Below, piece after piece: positions 18,347-29,200 of a DNA stretch of 64,000 nucleotides. The stretch's first letter is position 1. The number at the start of each line of letters is the position of its first letter. The stretch is from Pedobacter mucosus (GTDB taxonomy: Bacteria > Bacteroidota > Bacteroidia > Sphingobacteriales > Sphingobacteriaceae), in the NCBI RefSeq assembly GCF_022200785.1, contig NZ_CP087585.1:1302001-1366000 (forward strand). Direction: 5' to 3'. A program made the translations under genes and the position numbers. A model generated the notes under the pieces. That model had not been told where the DNA came from and ran no database searches. It worked only from the letters and a program-made list of their open reading frames with translations.

Positions 18347-18862
18347 ATGATAAGTACTATTTTAATCCTATTGAATTTACTGGTGCCAAACCCACCGAAA
18401 ACGGTTTATGATTTCAGCTTTAAAACTATTGATGGTAAAGAAGTTAAACTATCGAAATTTAAAGGGAAAAAGATTTTGATTGTTAATACCGCATCAAAAT
18501 GTGGTTTTACCCCTCAATATGAAGATTTAGAAAAATTACATAAGCAATATGGTAAAGATGTTGTGTTAATTGGTTTCCCTGAAGGCGATTTTGGCGGACA
18601 GGAATTTTCTACCAACACAGAAATTAAAGAATTTTGTACAGGAAAGTATAAAGTCTCTTTTTTATTGGCAGAGAAAAGTAGTGTAATTGGCAAAGATATT
18701 AGTCCGCTGTTTAAGTATTTAACCACTCAAACGAATACTGAAGAGCAAGGTGATATTAAATGGAACTTTGAGAAGTTTCTAATTAACGAAAAAGGAGAAT
18801 TGGTTCACCGTTTTCGTTCTAAAACAAAGCCTTTAGATGAGGCGATTGTTAAAAATCTATAA
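18347..18862 (+). CDS. Glutathione peroxidase-family thiol peroxidase with altered FPCNQF motif
   Basis: A 171-residue peroxidase of the thioredoxin fold, reducing hydroperoxides. In bacteria such Cys-type enzymes usually draw electrons from thioredoxin. The peroxidatic Cys52 is in NTASKCGFT. The other tetrad residues are present: Gln85 (GGQE), Trp139 and Asn140 (KWNFEKFL). The normally invariant FPCNQFG reads FPEGDFG (residues 77-83), so that Cys is Glu79. A possible resolving Cys is in EIKEFCTGKYKV. The first ~15 residues are hydrophobic, hinting at a membrane anchor or inefficient signal peptide and thus an envelope location. A bidirectional terminator separates it from the convergent downstream gene. 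Confidence 0.88.
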   Translation: MISTILILLNLLVPNPPKTVYDFSFKTIDGKEVKLSKFKGKKILIVNTASKCGFTPQYEDLEKLHKQYGKDVVLIGFPEGDFGGQEFSTNTEIKEFCTGKYKVSFLLAEKSSVIGKDISPLFKYLTTQTNTEEQGDIKWNFEKFLINEKGELVHRFRSKTKPLDEAIVKNL

Positions 18863-18865
18863 TAT

Positions 18866-18912
18866 AAAAGCGGAGGTTAAAGCGAGGAAACTCAAATTAA
18901 ACCTTCGCTTTT
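18866..18912. terminator. Bidirectional intrinsic terminator
   Basis: AAAAGCGGAGGTT (18866-18878) pairs with AACCTTCGCTTTT (18900-18912), one G-T wobble in 13 pairs. A-rich and T-rich arms give U-tracts on both strands. It sits between the convergent peroxidase and metallo-beta-lactamase-fold genes. Confidence 0.75.
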
Positions 18913-18915
18913 AGT

Positions 18916-19752
18916 TTAAAATAAGTTAAGCTGGGCGGGCTGATGCATAAATGGGTCGAAGCTGTATTCAAACCTCTCGCTCTCTTTATTTTTAATGAAA
19001 TAAACTTCGCCCTCTTCATGTCTGGATGCTATGGTTACGAAAGTTTCTCCAGCTACCGCTTTAAAAAGTCGTTCTACAATTATCGGATCATTGTTGTCTT
19101 TTGATAAGTGACTAAGCAATAAATGGCTCATATTTGGCGATTTATGGTTCACAAATAAAGCCAAAGCTTGTGCGTTACTTAAATGCCCTTTTCCACTGGT
19201 AATTCTTTGTTTTAAAAAGTACGGATATGAGCCATTTGCAAGCATTTTGCTATCATAGTTTGCTTCCAGAAAAGCAGCATGGCAATTTTTAAATTGTGAA
19301 ATTAGTCGATCACAAACGGAACCAATATCAGTAAAAACACCTACACGTACATCGCAGCACTCCACGGTAAAGCTAAATGGATCGGCAGCATCGTGATGTT
19401 TAGAAAAAGCAGTAATTTTTAAATCCCCAATATAAATTTCTTGTAAATGTGTCAGCGAGAAAACGTTATGCTCATTTAGTAAAAGTTTGCTATTTCTTAA
19501 CGTATCTGCACTTATGTAAACGGGCAAATTATACTTTCTTGCTAAAACGGCTAAGCCTTTTATGTGATCGCTGTGTTCGTGAGATATGAAAATTGCTTTT
19601 ATTTTTGATATGGATAAGGCAGATCTAACCAATCTTTTTTCTACTTCTTTGCATGTTAAGCCAACATCAACAAGAATCGCTTCGTTGTTATTGCCAACAT
19701 AATAACAATTGCCGTTACTGCCAGAATTTATAGAGGAAAAGTATAGTGCCAT
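18916..19752 (-). CDS. MBL-fold metallohydrolase, YycJ/WalJ-like
   Basis: A 278-residue metallo-beta-lactamase-fold hydrolase. The metal-binding motif HEHSDH is at residues 58-63. Later ligands are in FTDIGSV (Asp) and LLLSHLSKDNND (His). The opening SINSGSNGNCYYVG is characteristic of the YycJ/WalJ group, single-domain enzymes thought to act as nucleases or phosphodiesterases in DNA metabolism. No signal peptide, so it is cytoplasmic. It is convergent with the peroxidase gene and sits 85 bases beyond the lacI-type gene on the same strand, so it might be in one transcript with it, though a functional link is not apparent. Confidence 0.85.
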   Translation of the reverse strand: MALYFSSINSGSNGNCYYVGNNNEAILVDVGLTCKEVEKRLVRSALSISKIKAIFISHEHSDHIKGLAVLARKYNLPVYISADTLRNSKLLLNEHNVFSLTHLQEIYIGDLKITAFSKHHDAADPFSFTVECCDVRVGVFTDIGSVCDRLISQFKNCHAAFLEANYDSKMLANGSYPYFLKQRITSGKGHLSNAQALALFVNHKSPNMSHLLLSHLSKDNNDPIIVERLFKAVAGETFVTIASRHEEGEVYFIKNKESERFEYSFDPFMHQPAQLNLF

Positions 19753-19837
19753 TTACCAGCGCAAGTTAAAATTTATTGAACGATCTACAAAATAGAAACC
19801 AGTGTTTTGAATTTCTTTATAGGTTAATATCTAAATT

Positions 19838-20860
19838 TTAATGAACCACCAACTTACAATCGACCATCACTTTTTGATAATCGCGAATCTCAATTTCTTC
19901 ATTAATCAGTTGCAACAAAAGTTTAATGGCATTTTCTCCGACCGACTCCGGATTTTCTTCAATAGAGGCGATTGGCGGAGAATCTAAATAACTAATAAAA
20001 GGCGTATTCCCGAAGCCAATACATTCAATTTCGTTGAATTTTGGATGATTGATGGATTTCAGATATTTTATGGCATCGAATAAAATGGGTTCTTTAAATG
20101 CAACCAAAGCCGTGGGCATGTGATCGGTATTATTGAACAAATTTTTTATTGCTGTAATTGTATTTTCTTTATCAAAATCAGTGTACGCAACCAACTCAGC
20201 AGAGAATGGAATGTTGCTATCTTTTAATGCATTTATGTAACCGTTAAACCGGTCGTGGGTAAAATTGATCATCTTAGGTCCACCCAGGTAGGCGATTTTT
20301 TTATGACCTCGATCAATCAAAAACTTTGTTGCTTTATAACATCCCTGGAAAGTATTCCCCAAAACTTTATGGCAACTTAAATTAAAACTTGGGTTTCTAG
20401 TATAATAAACCACAGGAATGCCCATGTTTTCAAATTGATCAAGATGAGCAAACTGTTGGGTATTTTTAGAAATAGCGACAATTAATCCATCAACCCTTCT
20501 CCTTAGAAGCATATCAGCTAATTGTATTTCCTTTTCAAGCTCATCATGCGATTGACTAATAATCACATTGTAGCCATTTTTCATAGCGAATTGTTCAACA
20601 CCATATATGCTACGGGTAAAAAAATAATCCAAGAGATTAGGTAAGATTATACCAATTATCCGTGATTTTCTTTCCTTTAAATTAATAGCCGATTTATTTG
20701 GTGTAAAGTGTAATTCTTTAGCCATCTCCTGAACACGTTTCTTTGTGTACTCATTAATGGTGGCGTAATTATTTAAGGCTTTTGATACTGTTGATACAGA
20801 CATCTTTAATTTTTCTGCCAGGAATTTAAGTGTAACAGGGGTGTTTTGCATTGCCTTCAT
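19838..20860 (-). CDS. LacI-family transcriptional regulator, divergent from the PUL
   Basis: A LacI/GalR-type repressor of about 340 residues. The N-terminal helix-turn-helix reads LKFLAEKLKMSVSTVSKALNNY, the hinge is near residues 50-60, and a periplasmic-binding-protein-like effector domain follows from RIIGIILPNLLDYFF onward. I take the ATG at 20860; the upstream in-frame TTG at 20863 is unlikely, and the ATG at 20851 is also possible. It is divergent from the first susC across a 416-base spacer, and a perfect palindromic operator lies 38 bases upstream of its start. It very probably represses the PUL and itself until a uronate or oligosaccharide signal is bound; the effector is not known. 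Confidence 0.9.
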   Translation of the reverse strand: MKAMQNTPVTLKFLAEKLKMSVSTVSKALNNYATINEYTKKRVQEMAKELHFTPNKSAINLKERKSRIIGIILPNLLDYFFTRSIYGVEQFAMKNGYNVIISQSHDELEKEIQLADMLLRRRVDGLIVAISKNTQQFAHLDQFENMGIPVVYYTRNPSFNLSCHKVLGNTFQGCYKATKFLIDRGHKKIAYLGGPKMINFTHDRFNGYINALKDSNIPFSAELVAYTDFDKENTITAIKNLFNNTDHMPTALVAFKEPILFDAIKYLKSINHPKFNEIECIGFGNTPFISYLDSPPIASIEENPESVGENAIKLLLQLINEEIEIRDYQKVMVDCKLVVH

Positions 20861-20897
20861 CAATCTCTATGCATAGTTAAGAAAAATTTTGGAAATT

Positions 20898-20915
20898 ATT
20901 TCAAACGTTTGAAAT
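20898..20915. promoter_or_regulatory. LacI-type operator palindrome
   Basis: ATTTCAAACGTTTGAAAT is a perfect 18-bp palindrome with a central CG, the classic shape of LacI/GalR-family operators. It is 38 bases upstream of the lacI-type start and 362 bases upstream of susC, suggesting autoregulation and possibly PUL control. The rest of the 20861-21276 spacer is AT-rich; I saw no second good copy and no confident -7/-33 promoter for susC. Confidence 0.75.
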
Positions 20916-21276
20916 GTGCATCAGGTCTATTTTATGTTCTTTTTAGCTATTAAATAAATTTTTATATATGATGCTTTCCTAAATTCGTTTCCGCTAACAA
21001 TAACTAACCAAATATTTATGATAAAATATCTACTCACAGACCCTGATGATAAAAGTCAGTCGTTAATTTTCAAAAATCTCTTTATTCGAAAATTTTATTA
21101 ATTAGATCAATAGTCAACATTTCCTAAGAGATAATATCGTACAATTTAAGGTGTTTATTTTCAATTTTCCAGTACAAATACTTGGTAGCTGATTGGCCAG
21201 TATGTGGAATTTCTATTGATAAATATTTAGCGACTTACGAACCCTAAATCAAAACAAATTCAACTTTAATATAATT

Positions 21277-24200
21277 ATGGATAAACTTTACATTATGAAA
21301 AGAATTTGGCCAGTGCTAGCTTTTAGCAAGATAAAATGGTCAAATACTTTTTATTCATTGGCATTTTGTGCTTTAATACTTTTTTCTTCAAATGCTTTAG
21401 CGCAAACTTTAATTACTGGAACAATAAAAGATAGCAAGGGCATTACCCTTCCTGGCGTAAGCGTTAGGGTTAAAGGCACAACAATTGGCGCTGTAACCGA
21501 TAACGAAGGTAAATTTACGATCAGAACATCAGGAGATGCAGTTTTAACTTTTACCTATGTTGGCTACGTAAATAAAGAGCTTCCGGTAAATAATAAAACC
21601 ACACTTACCATTGTTTTAGATGATGATTCTCAAGGCTTAGATGAAGTGGTTGTAGTGGGCTATGGTGCTCAAAAGAAATCTACACTTACGGGTGCAATTG
21701 CACAAATAAGCGCTGAAGAGATTATGAAATCGCCTACACCAAACCCAACAAATAGTTTGATTGGAAGGTTACCAGGCTTATTAGCGGTTCAAACTAGCGG
21801 TCAGCCGGGTGCGGATGGCGCTGCACTAAAAGTAAGAGGCGTGGCCACTTATGGTAATAATAACTCGGCAATTGTAGTAGTTGATGGTATTGAACGTCCG
21901 AGTTTTTCGGATGTTGATGCCAATGAAATTGAAACCATAACCGTATTAAAAGATGCTGCTTCTACAGCGATTTATGGTATTAGGGGTGCAAATGGTATTA
22001 TTGTAATTACAACAAAGCAAGGTAAAATTGGTAAACCAAAGGTTACTTATACAGGCAATTATGCTTTGCAAACCTACACTGGCTTGGCAGTCGGATTGCC
22101 ATCTTTAGAAAACGCAACTTTGTTAAACCAATCTTATATTAATGATGGCAAACAACCTTTCTTTTCTGATTCGGATTTGCAGAAATTTAGAGATAAGTCA
22201 GATCCTATTGGCTATCCTGATGTACAATGGTTTGATTATCTGACAAAAAAATATTACTCTCAAACCCAACATAACATCAATATTAATGGTGGTACTAGAA
22301 TCGCAAAATATTTTGTTTCTGCTGGGTATGCTTTTCAAGATGGTATTTTTAAGAAATTTGATTCACCTTACGGGATAAATACGGTTCCGAATTATAACCG
22401 TTATAACTTTCGTTCTAACGTAGATTTGACTTTAAATAAAGATTTTACAGTTGGTATTAAGTTGGGCGGACGTTTTGCTGATCGTTATCAACCAGCTGGA
22501 TTAAGATCATCTTCCGCATTTTCTTACGATACCATTGAAGGTATGATTTCGCGTATTCTTCAAGTTCCATCATATGCTTATCCGGTTACACTGCCAGATG
22601 GAAGAATTACGGCTAACCCAAATGTTGGAACAAATATTTGGAATCCATACGCTGTTTTAACTCGCTTCGGAACGCGTAATGATGATAACAACACAATAGA
22701 AAGTACTTTCAACTTGAATTATAAGTTGGGCTTCATTACTAAAGGACTAGGTTTTAAAACTGTTTTCGGTTATGATTCTTATTACAATAATATAGAAAGA
22801 AGAAATGCAAACTGGGCGGCTTATGTTTATAATCCAACAACTGGTCAGGCAACTTTATCTACTGATACCCGAAACCGAGATGAGCCATTGGGTGCTGTTC
22901 AGGATGGTGGCGTAACCGAAGGAAGTACGAATATGAACTTGCAATCGGGTTTTGATTACAACCGTGATTTTGGAAAACATAGTGTTGGCGCTTTGTTATT
23001 AGGAACCAGACAATTAATAAAATCTACCGGCACAACTGCATTTACGGCTCCACCAAGAGCATCGCAAGGAATAGCTGGTCGGGTTACTTATAATTATGAC
23101 GAACGATATTTGGCTGAGTTTAATGCTTCGTACAATGGATCAGAAAATTTTGCACCTGGGTTGCGTTACGGATTTTTCCCAGCCGTATCTGCAGGTTGGA
23201 CACTAACAAATGAACCTTTCTGGAAAAAGAACGACATTCTAACTTATTTTAAAATTAAAGGAAGTTATGGCTTAGTAGGTAGTGATCGTATATCAGACAG
23301 TCGTTTTCTATTTTTAACTAATTATTCTACGTATACAACTACATCAGCTGGCGGTCAGGTTGCTCCATTCGGAAATCCATTATCGATTACGAATTTTCCA
23401 ACCATTATCATTACTGATCCACAATTTTTCCCTGGTACAACAGCGGTAACCAATGCTTTAGGAAATCCTGAAGTCACCTGGGAAACCGGTACAAAACGCA
23501 ACATTGGTTTTGAAGCCCGTTTGTTAAAAGAAGCTTTAAAGGTAACTGTCGATTTTTTTGATGAAACCAGAAGAGATATCCTAACGCCATCTTTAAGCGG
23601 TTCTGCATTGTTTGGTCATACATACCCAAATCTAAATAAAGGAATTGTTTATAACAAAGGTTATGAGGTTGAATTAGATTATCAAAGGCAAGTTGGCGCA
23701 GTTACACTAGGTTTGAATGCACAAATTAGTTACGCGAAAAATAAGATTCTAGAAAACGATGAACCTGATGGTTTACCATTTTCTGTAGCAAGAAAAGGAA
23801 CAAGCGTAGGTCAGTTTTTTGGTTACAAAACTGATGGTTTCTACCAATCGGCAGCAGATATCGCTGCTTCGCCAAAACTTCAGGGTTTTATCCCAATTCC
23901 TGGTGATTTAAAATTTAAGGATTTAGATGGTGATGGCATCATTACTACCTTGGATCAGGATAAAATAGGTTTCACCAATACACCAGAATACGTCTATAGT
24001 TTTAGTCCGCGTATTATTTACAAAGGTTTTACGCTCTCCGCCTTATTTCAAGGTGTTGCTAATGTAAGCTCCAATGTAATTTTGAATGAGCAAAACAACG
24101 GTCAACAAATGTACCCTTTCATGCTTGATGCCTGGACTCCCGCAACTGCAGCAACCGCAACTTGGCCAGCATTACACGCTCGAGGAACCGGATCATTGAA

Positions 24201-24471
24201 CTATGCTTTGAACGATTTTACTTTACAAAATTCCGCTTATTTAAAAATTAGAAACATAGAATTTGCCTGGAATTTACCTAAAGAATGGTCGAGCCGTTTA
24301 AAATTAAGCAATGTTAGGGTGTTTTTACAAGGCCAAAATATTTACACCTGGACTAAGTATAAGTTTTATGTAGATCCAGAAAATGTGAATACCATCAATA
24401 CGGCGTTCCCTCTTCAGGCGCTTTACCCAACATCGAAAATTTACAATTTTGGTTTAAATGTTCAATTCTAA
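21277..24471 (+). CDS. SusC/RagA-family TonB-dependent outer membrane transporter (PUL pair 1)
   Basis: A 1064-residue outer-membrane beta-barrel that imports oligosaccharides with its SusD partner, energised by TonB. After a signal peptide ending near SNALAQ come a carboxypeptidase-regulatory-like domain (ITGTIKDSKGITLPGVSVRVKG, ~residues 48-130), the SusC signature around LDEVVVVGYGAQKKSTLTGAI, a plug domain (LIGRLPGLLAVQTSGQPGADG to GIRGANGIIVITTK) and a long barrel ending in Phe (NFGLNVQF). The annotated ATG gives an N-terminus MDKLYIMKRIW; the ATG at 21295 would give a more normal signal peptide. First gene of the PUL, divergent from the LacI regulator; the susD gene starts four bases after its stop. 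Confidence 0.95.
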   Translation: MDKLYIMKRIWPVLAFSKIKWSNTFYSLAFCALILFSSNALAQTLITGTIKDSKGITLPGVSVRVKGTTIGAVTDNEGKFTIRTSGDAVLTFTYVGYVNKELPVNNKTTLTIVLDDDSQGLDEVVVVGYGAQKKSTLTGAIAQISAEEIMKSPTPNPTNSLIGRLPGLLAVQTSGQPGADGAALKVRGVATYGNNNSAIVVVDGIERPSFSDVDANEIETITVLKDAASTAIYGIRGANGIIVITTKQGKIGKPKVTYTGNYALQTYTGLAVGLPSLENATLLNQSYINDGKQPFFSDSDLQKFRDKSDPIGYPDVQWFDYLTKKYYSQTQHNININGGTRIAKYFVSAGYAFQDGIFKKFDSPYGINTVPNYNRYNFRSNVDLTLNKDFTVGIKLGGRFADRYQPAGLRSSSAFSYDTIEGMISRILQVPSYAYPVTLPDGRITANPNVGTNIWNPYAVLTRFGTRNDDNNTIESTFNLNYKLGFITKGLGFKTVFGYDSYYNNIERRNANWAAYVYNPTTGQATLSTDTRNRDEPLGAVQDGGVTEGSTNMNLQSGFDYNRDFGKHSVGALLLGTRQLIKSTGTTAFTAPPRASQGIAGRVTYNYDERYLAEFNASYNGSENFAPGLRYGFFPAVSAGWTLTNEPFWKKNDILTYFKIKGSYGLVGSDRISDSRFLFLTNYSTYTTTSAGGQVAPFGNPLSITNFPTIIITDPQFFPGTTAVTNALGNPEVTWETGTKRNIGFEARLLKEALKVTVDFFDETRRDILTPSLSGSALFGHTYPNLNKGIVYNKGYEVELDYQRQVGAVTLGLNAQISYAKNKILENDEPDGLPFSVARKGTSVGQFFGYKTDGFYQSAADIAASPKLQGFIPIPGDLKFKDLDGDGIITTLDQDKIGFTNTPEYVYSFSPRIIYKGFTLSALFQGVANVSSNVILNEQNNGQQMYPFMLDAWTPATAATATWPALHARGTGSLNYALNDFTLQNSAYLKIRNIEFAWNLPKEWSSRLKLSNVRVFLQGQNIYTWTKYKFYVDPENVNTINTAFPLQALYPTSKIYNFGLNVQF

Positions 24472-24475
24472 GAAA

Positions 24476-26200
24476 ATGAAAAACTATAAAATATATACAG
24501 CAATTCTTTTATTAACGCTGTTCTCACTTTCCTGCAAAAAAGATTATCTAGAACGGACACCAGGAGTTGCCTTGAGTGAGGATGAAATTTTTGGAGATCC
24601 TGCTCAAGCGGCTCGTTTTGCCGATAATGCCTATAACTTTTTAATTACAAAATACGTTCGATTCAACGATCACCGTGGAAGCACAGCGCAAGCTTCGGAT
24701 GAGGCAGTATCTGGAAACTCAGAAGGTTCGGTTACCACATTAAACAGGGGATTATACCATGAACATTCAAACGGACCAAGTTTAAATGATATTTATGGGG
24801 TTTGGAGATTGATGTATGCGGGTATCGCTGTTCAAAATAAAATGTTAGCGAGATTAGCCGATGTTCCACCCGCTCCAAATGCAACAGTTCCTATTTTTGA
24901 TCCTGTACGTGTAGAAGGTGAAATGCGTTTTCTTCGTGCTTTATCCTATTTTGAATTGACTAAAAGATTCGGCGGTGTTCCAATTGTAGATCGTGTATAT
25001 GAGGTTAACGAAGATATTAATTTACCTAGAAGTACATTCGATCAGGTAACGCAATACATTATAAGTAACCTAGATATCGCGGTAACCAAATTAGGTAACG
25101 ATGGCGATTATAGTGCTTCTAACTATGGCCGACCAACAAAAGGAGCGGCCCAAGCTTTAAAAGCTAGAGTGCTTTTATATGCAGCAAGTCCATTAAATAA
25201 TCCAACGGGAGATAAAACAAAGTGGCAAGCGGCGGCTGATGCTGCAAAAGTTTTGATGGATGGAAGATACGTCCTTCAACAAAATTATAGCGATTTGTTG
25301 AACCTACCATCGTCTCCAGAATATATTATGATTAGAATTAAAGGTCCGACGCCTTTAGCTGGTGAAATGATGCAGGATTATTCGATGTCTCCTGGTTCTG
25401 GCGGCGCACAAGGTCAAATGAATCCTACGCAAAATCATGTTGATATGTACGATATGGCAAATGGAAAACCAATTACCGATCCAACTTCGGGTTATAATCC
25501 GCAAAAACCTTATGATGGCCGCGAACAAAGGTTTTACGACAACATTATTTATAACGACCGACCATGGCAAGGCAGAAAAATAGAAATGTGGACTACTCAA
25601 ACAACCAATGCTCAAGGGCAAACCGTTACCGGATTTAGTTTGGATTATAATACAACTATCACTTATACCGCTACCCGATATTATTGTAAAAAATACTGGC
25701 CAGAGGTTTATCGTACCGTTGGTGGTAGCACAACATTGCTAAATTATATTTATTTCCGTTATGCAGAGATGATGTTGAACTATGCTGAAGCACAAAATGA
25801 AGCTGTTGGTCCGGATGCATCAGTTTATGAACAGTTAACAAAAATTCGTCAACGTGCTTTAATCACTCCAGGAGCAAATAATCTTTATGGCTTAAAAGCA
25901 GGCATGACTCAGGATGAAATGCGTACAGCGATTAGACATGAGCGTGCCATAGAACTGGCTTTTGAAGATCACCGTTGGTATGATATTATGCGTTGGAAAA
26001 TTGGTGCACAAGCCATTGCTGTGCCAATGAGAGGTATGGATGTGCTCAAAAAAACAGATGGAAGTTTCGTTTATACGCCATTTGTTTTAAGCGCTACTTT
26101 CCAAAAAACCTGGACAGAAGCACAGAATCTTTATCCTATTCCAAGAACTGAAATTTACAAAAGTAAAGGGGTATTAACGCAAAATCCAGGTTGGGAATAG
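24476..26200 (+). CDS. SusD/RagB-family glycan-binding lipoprotein (PUL pair 1)
   Basis: A roughly 574-residue surface lipoprotein forming a lid on SusC and binding the glycan. I place the start at the ATG at 24476, because MKNYKIYTAILLLTLFSLSC is a clean lipoprotein signal with Cys at residue 20; an in-frame ATG at 24458 would overlap susC by 14 bases. The SusD-like N-terminal region (SEDEIFGDPAQAARFADNAYNFL) and TPR-like helical core are followed by the family C-terminal domain, with MRFLRALSYFELTKRFGGVP near residue 150, IYFRYAEMMLNYAEA near 420 and AIRHERAIELAFEDHRWYDIMRW near 485. Its spacing to susC implies one transcript. Confidence 0.95.
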   Translation: MKNYKIYTAILLLTLFSLSCKKDYLERTPGVALSEDEIFGDPAQAARFADNAYNFLITKYVRFNDHRGSTAQASDEAVSGNSEGSVTTLNRGLYHEHSNGPSLNDIYGVWRLMYAGIAVQNKMLARLADVPPAPNATVPIFDPVRVEGEMRFLRALSYFELTKRFGGVPIVDRVYEVNEDINLPRSTFDQVTQYIISNLDIAVTKLGNDGDYSASNYGRPTKGAAQALKARVLLYAASPLNNPTGDKTKWQAAADAAKVLMDGRYVLQQNYSDLLNLPSSPEYIMIRIKGPTPLAGEMMQDYSMSPGSGGAQGQMNPTQNHVDMYDMANGKPITDPTSGYNPQKPYDGREQRFYDNIIYNDRPWQGRKIEMWTTQTTNAQGQTVTGFSLDYNTTITYTATRYYCKKYWPEVYRTVGGSTTLLNYIYFRYAEMMLNYAEAQNEAVGPDASVYEQLTKIRQRALITPGANNLYGLKAGMTQDEMRTAIRHERAIELAFEDHRWYDIMRWKIGAQAIAVPMRGMDVLKKTDGSFVYTPFVLSATFQKTWTEAQNLYPIPRTEIYKSKGVLTQNPGWE

Positions 26201-26236
26201 TTAGTTAATCATTATAACGCTAATAGATTTATTCAA

Positions 26237-29200
26237 ATGAAATTAATAAAATCAAAATATATAATTTGCTTGCTTTTTTTATGGGTAGGTATTTTAAATA
26301 CCTATGGGCAAAAGCCTGATGAACGCCTGACTGTAACTGGTAAGGTGGTTGATCAAAATAAAAATCCGTTACCGGGCGTGGCTATTTCCATCCAGGAAGA
26401 TAAAACAAACAAAGCGGTTGCAACTGATTCAAATGGCAGTTTTACCATCGAAACAACAACAAGCGATGTTCTTATTTTCAAATTTGTAGGTTATAGAACC
26501 TTGTTAAAACCAGCAGGGGAAATTAGCAATGGAGACATTACACTTTCAAAATCTTTAATTGATGCTGGAGATGATGATGACGTTTATATTCCTTTCGGTG
26601 TAAGAAAGAAGAGAGAAGTTACGGCTACAATAAGCACCATAAAAGCCGATGATTTACCACAAATTCCTTCATCATCACTAACAAACGTTTTTACGGGAAG
26701 ATTACCAGGGTTGGCGATTTATCCGAGCGGATCTCAACAGCCTGGTTATGATGCTTCTAGCTTTTTAGTTCGGGGTCGTTCCTCATACAATAGCAATCAA
26801 GAACCTTTAATTTTAGTTGATGGGATTGAGCGTACTTTCAGTCAGATGGATTTAGGGGAAATTGAAAGTGTAAGTGTTTTAAAAGATGCTGCAACTCTGG
26901 CTTGGTATGGAATGTACGCTGCAAACGGTGTAATTTATGTGAAAACCAAACGTGGAAGCGCAACATCAACAAAGGTTAGTTTTGATGCTCAAGCGGGCTT
27001 GCAAGCGCCTTTACAAATTGCGGCTCCTTTGGATTCCTATTCGTACGCAACCTTATACAATGAAGCATCCATAAATAGTGGCGGAACGGCAGTTTATAGT
27101 CCGGCGGCATTGCAAGCCTATCAAGATGGTTCAGACCCAATTAAATACCCAAACAATAATTTTGTAAAAGATTTTACCAAGAAAGTTGCTCCAACACAAC
27201 GCTATGTGGCCTCGGTTACTGGCGGAAATGCATTTATCAAATATTACACTTTATTAAGTGCTTACCAACAAGGTGGAATTTATAAGGGTGGAAGCAATGA
27301 TACTTATGATGCTAACACTGATTTCAACAGGTATAATTTAAGAACAAATTTGGATTTACATGTAAGTAAAAACCTTGATGTCGCCTTGGATATTGGCGGT
27401 AGAATTACCACTTTAAATTTTCCAAATGCAGGTACATCAACTTTTCTAAATACAGTTTATTCCACACCTGCAAATGCTTTTCCAGTTATAAATCCCAACG
27501 GAACTTATGGCGGAACTTCAGTATTTACACAAAGTAATCCAAGAGCAATGCTCGAAGCAAGAGGAGCAAGTACGGATTTAGTTCGTAACATGATCGCCAC
27601 CATCAGTGCTAAACAAAAAATGGATGGCATTTTAAAAGGTTTATCTGCGGAGGTTTTTTACGCTTATGATATTGCTGGTTTATACCGTTCAGGATTTACG
27701 CAAACTTACGCTACTTACGAACTTAATTCTACCGGCCAATACTTGCCTTACGGCATAGATACAAAAGTTAATTATCAATCTAATGCTTTCTCAGGAAATA
27801 TCAAAAAAAGTGAATTTTGGGCAGGATTGGATTATAACAGAACTTTTGGAAAGCACGACATCAAATTTTCAACTCGGGTATCAAGAGCAAATATCTCAAC
27901 ATTTGGAATTTTGGATGTTCGGAGAGAAGGTTGGTCTAACCGTTTATCATATAACTTTATTCAACGATATTTTCTTGATTTAACAGCTTCGTATTCTGGA
28001 TCTGAAAATTTCGCACCTGATTCCAGATATGGATTTTTCCCTGCGGCATCTGCCGGATGGATTATTTCTGATGAAGATTTTATGAAAGGTTCAACAGGTT
28101 TTCTTGATTTCTTAAAAATCAGAGGTTCTTATGGTTTAGTTGGAAATGATGCCATTGGCAACGCAAGAAGATTTGCTTATAACGATTTCTACAGTAGAAG
28201 TACAACCGGTTATACATTTGGTACAACTTATGCCGGCGTTGGTGGTTCGGGGCAGTTGGCTTTAGCAAATCCTTATTTAACATGGGAAAAAGCTTATAAA
28301 ACCAGTGTTGGTTTTGATGCGAAATTATTTAAACAATCCCTTTCCATCAGTGCTGATTATTTTTATGAACACAGAAAAGATTTAACGACTTCTGCACTAT
28401 TGCCGAGTTTATTAGGACAAAGTTTAATTTATGTAAATGAAGGTGAAGCAGAATATAAAGGGTTTGAAACAGGCATCAATTACAATAAAAAGTTTGGTGA
28501 TTTTAACCTTAATCTTTTTGGAAATTTCACATATAATGTGAGCAAAATTCTTGCTGTAAATGAGGCCGCTGGTTTACCACAGTATCAAAAATCACTTGGT
28601 CATCCTATTTCGAGTGTTATTTCGACAGCAGCAACTGCCACTACCAGCCCAAGTTATTCGAGTTTAATGCTCATATCTGATGGGATTTTTCAAAATCAGG
28701 CGCAAATTGATGCTTCTCCGAAACAACAGTTATCAAGAGATGTAAAACCAGGTGATATTAAATATATAGATCAAAATGGTGATGGCGTTATTAATGATTT
28801 AGATAGAATTAGAACCGATTTTAACTTTGTTCCTAAATCATATTTTGGATTTGGAGCATCGCTTGCATTCAAAAACTTCGATGTTAATTTCTTATTTCAA
28901 GGTACAAGTGGTCGCTCAATTACCATCCAACAATTGGTTAATGCCGGCAATACAAACAATGGATATTTAAATCAATTTAGTGTAGATCGATGGACGCCAA
29001 GCAATACTGGCGCACCGTACCCAAGGTTGCTTTTATCAGATCGTGGAAATAATACCGCTGCATCTGATTTCTGGATTCGCTCAGGAGATTACATCAGATT
29101 GAAAAATGTTGAATTAGGTTATTCTCTACCAGCTTCGTTCACTAATAGGTTAAAAATTGGTCAGTTACGTTTTTATGTTGGAGGTTTAAATTTATTAACC

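Noticed and set aside
20861..20863. TTG start for the LacI-type regulator
   Set aside because: ATG codons at 20860 and 20851 give better N-termini just before the helix-turn-helix.
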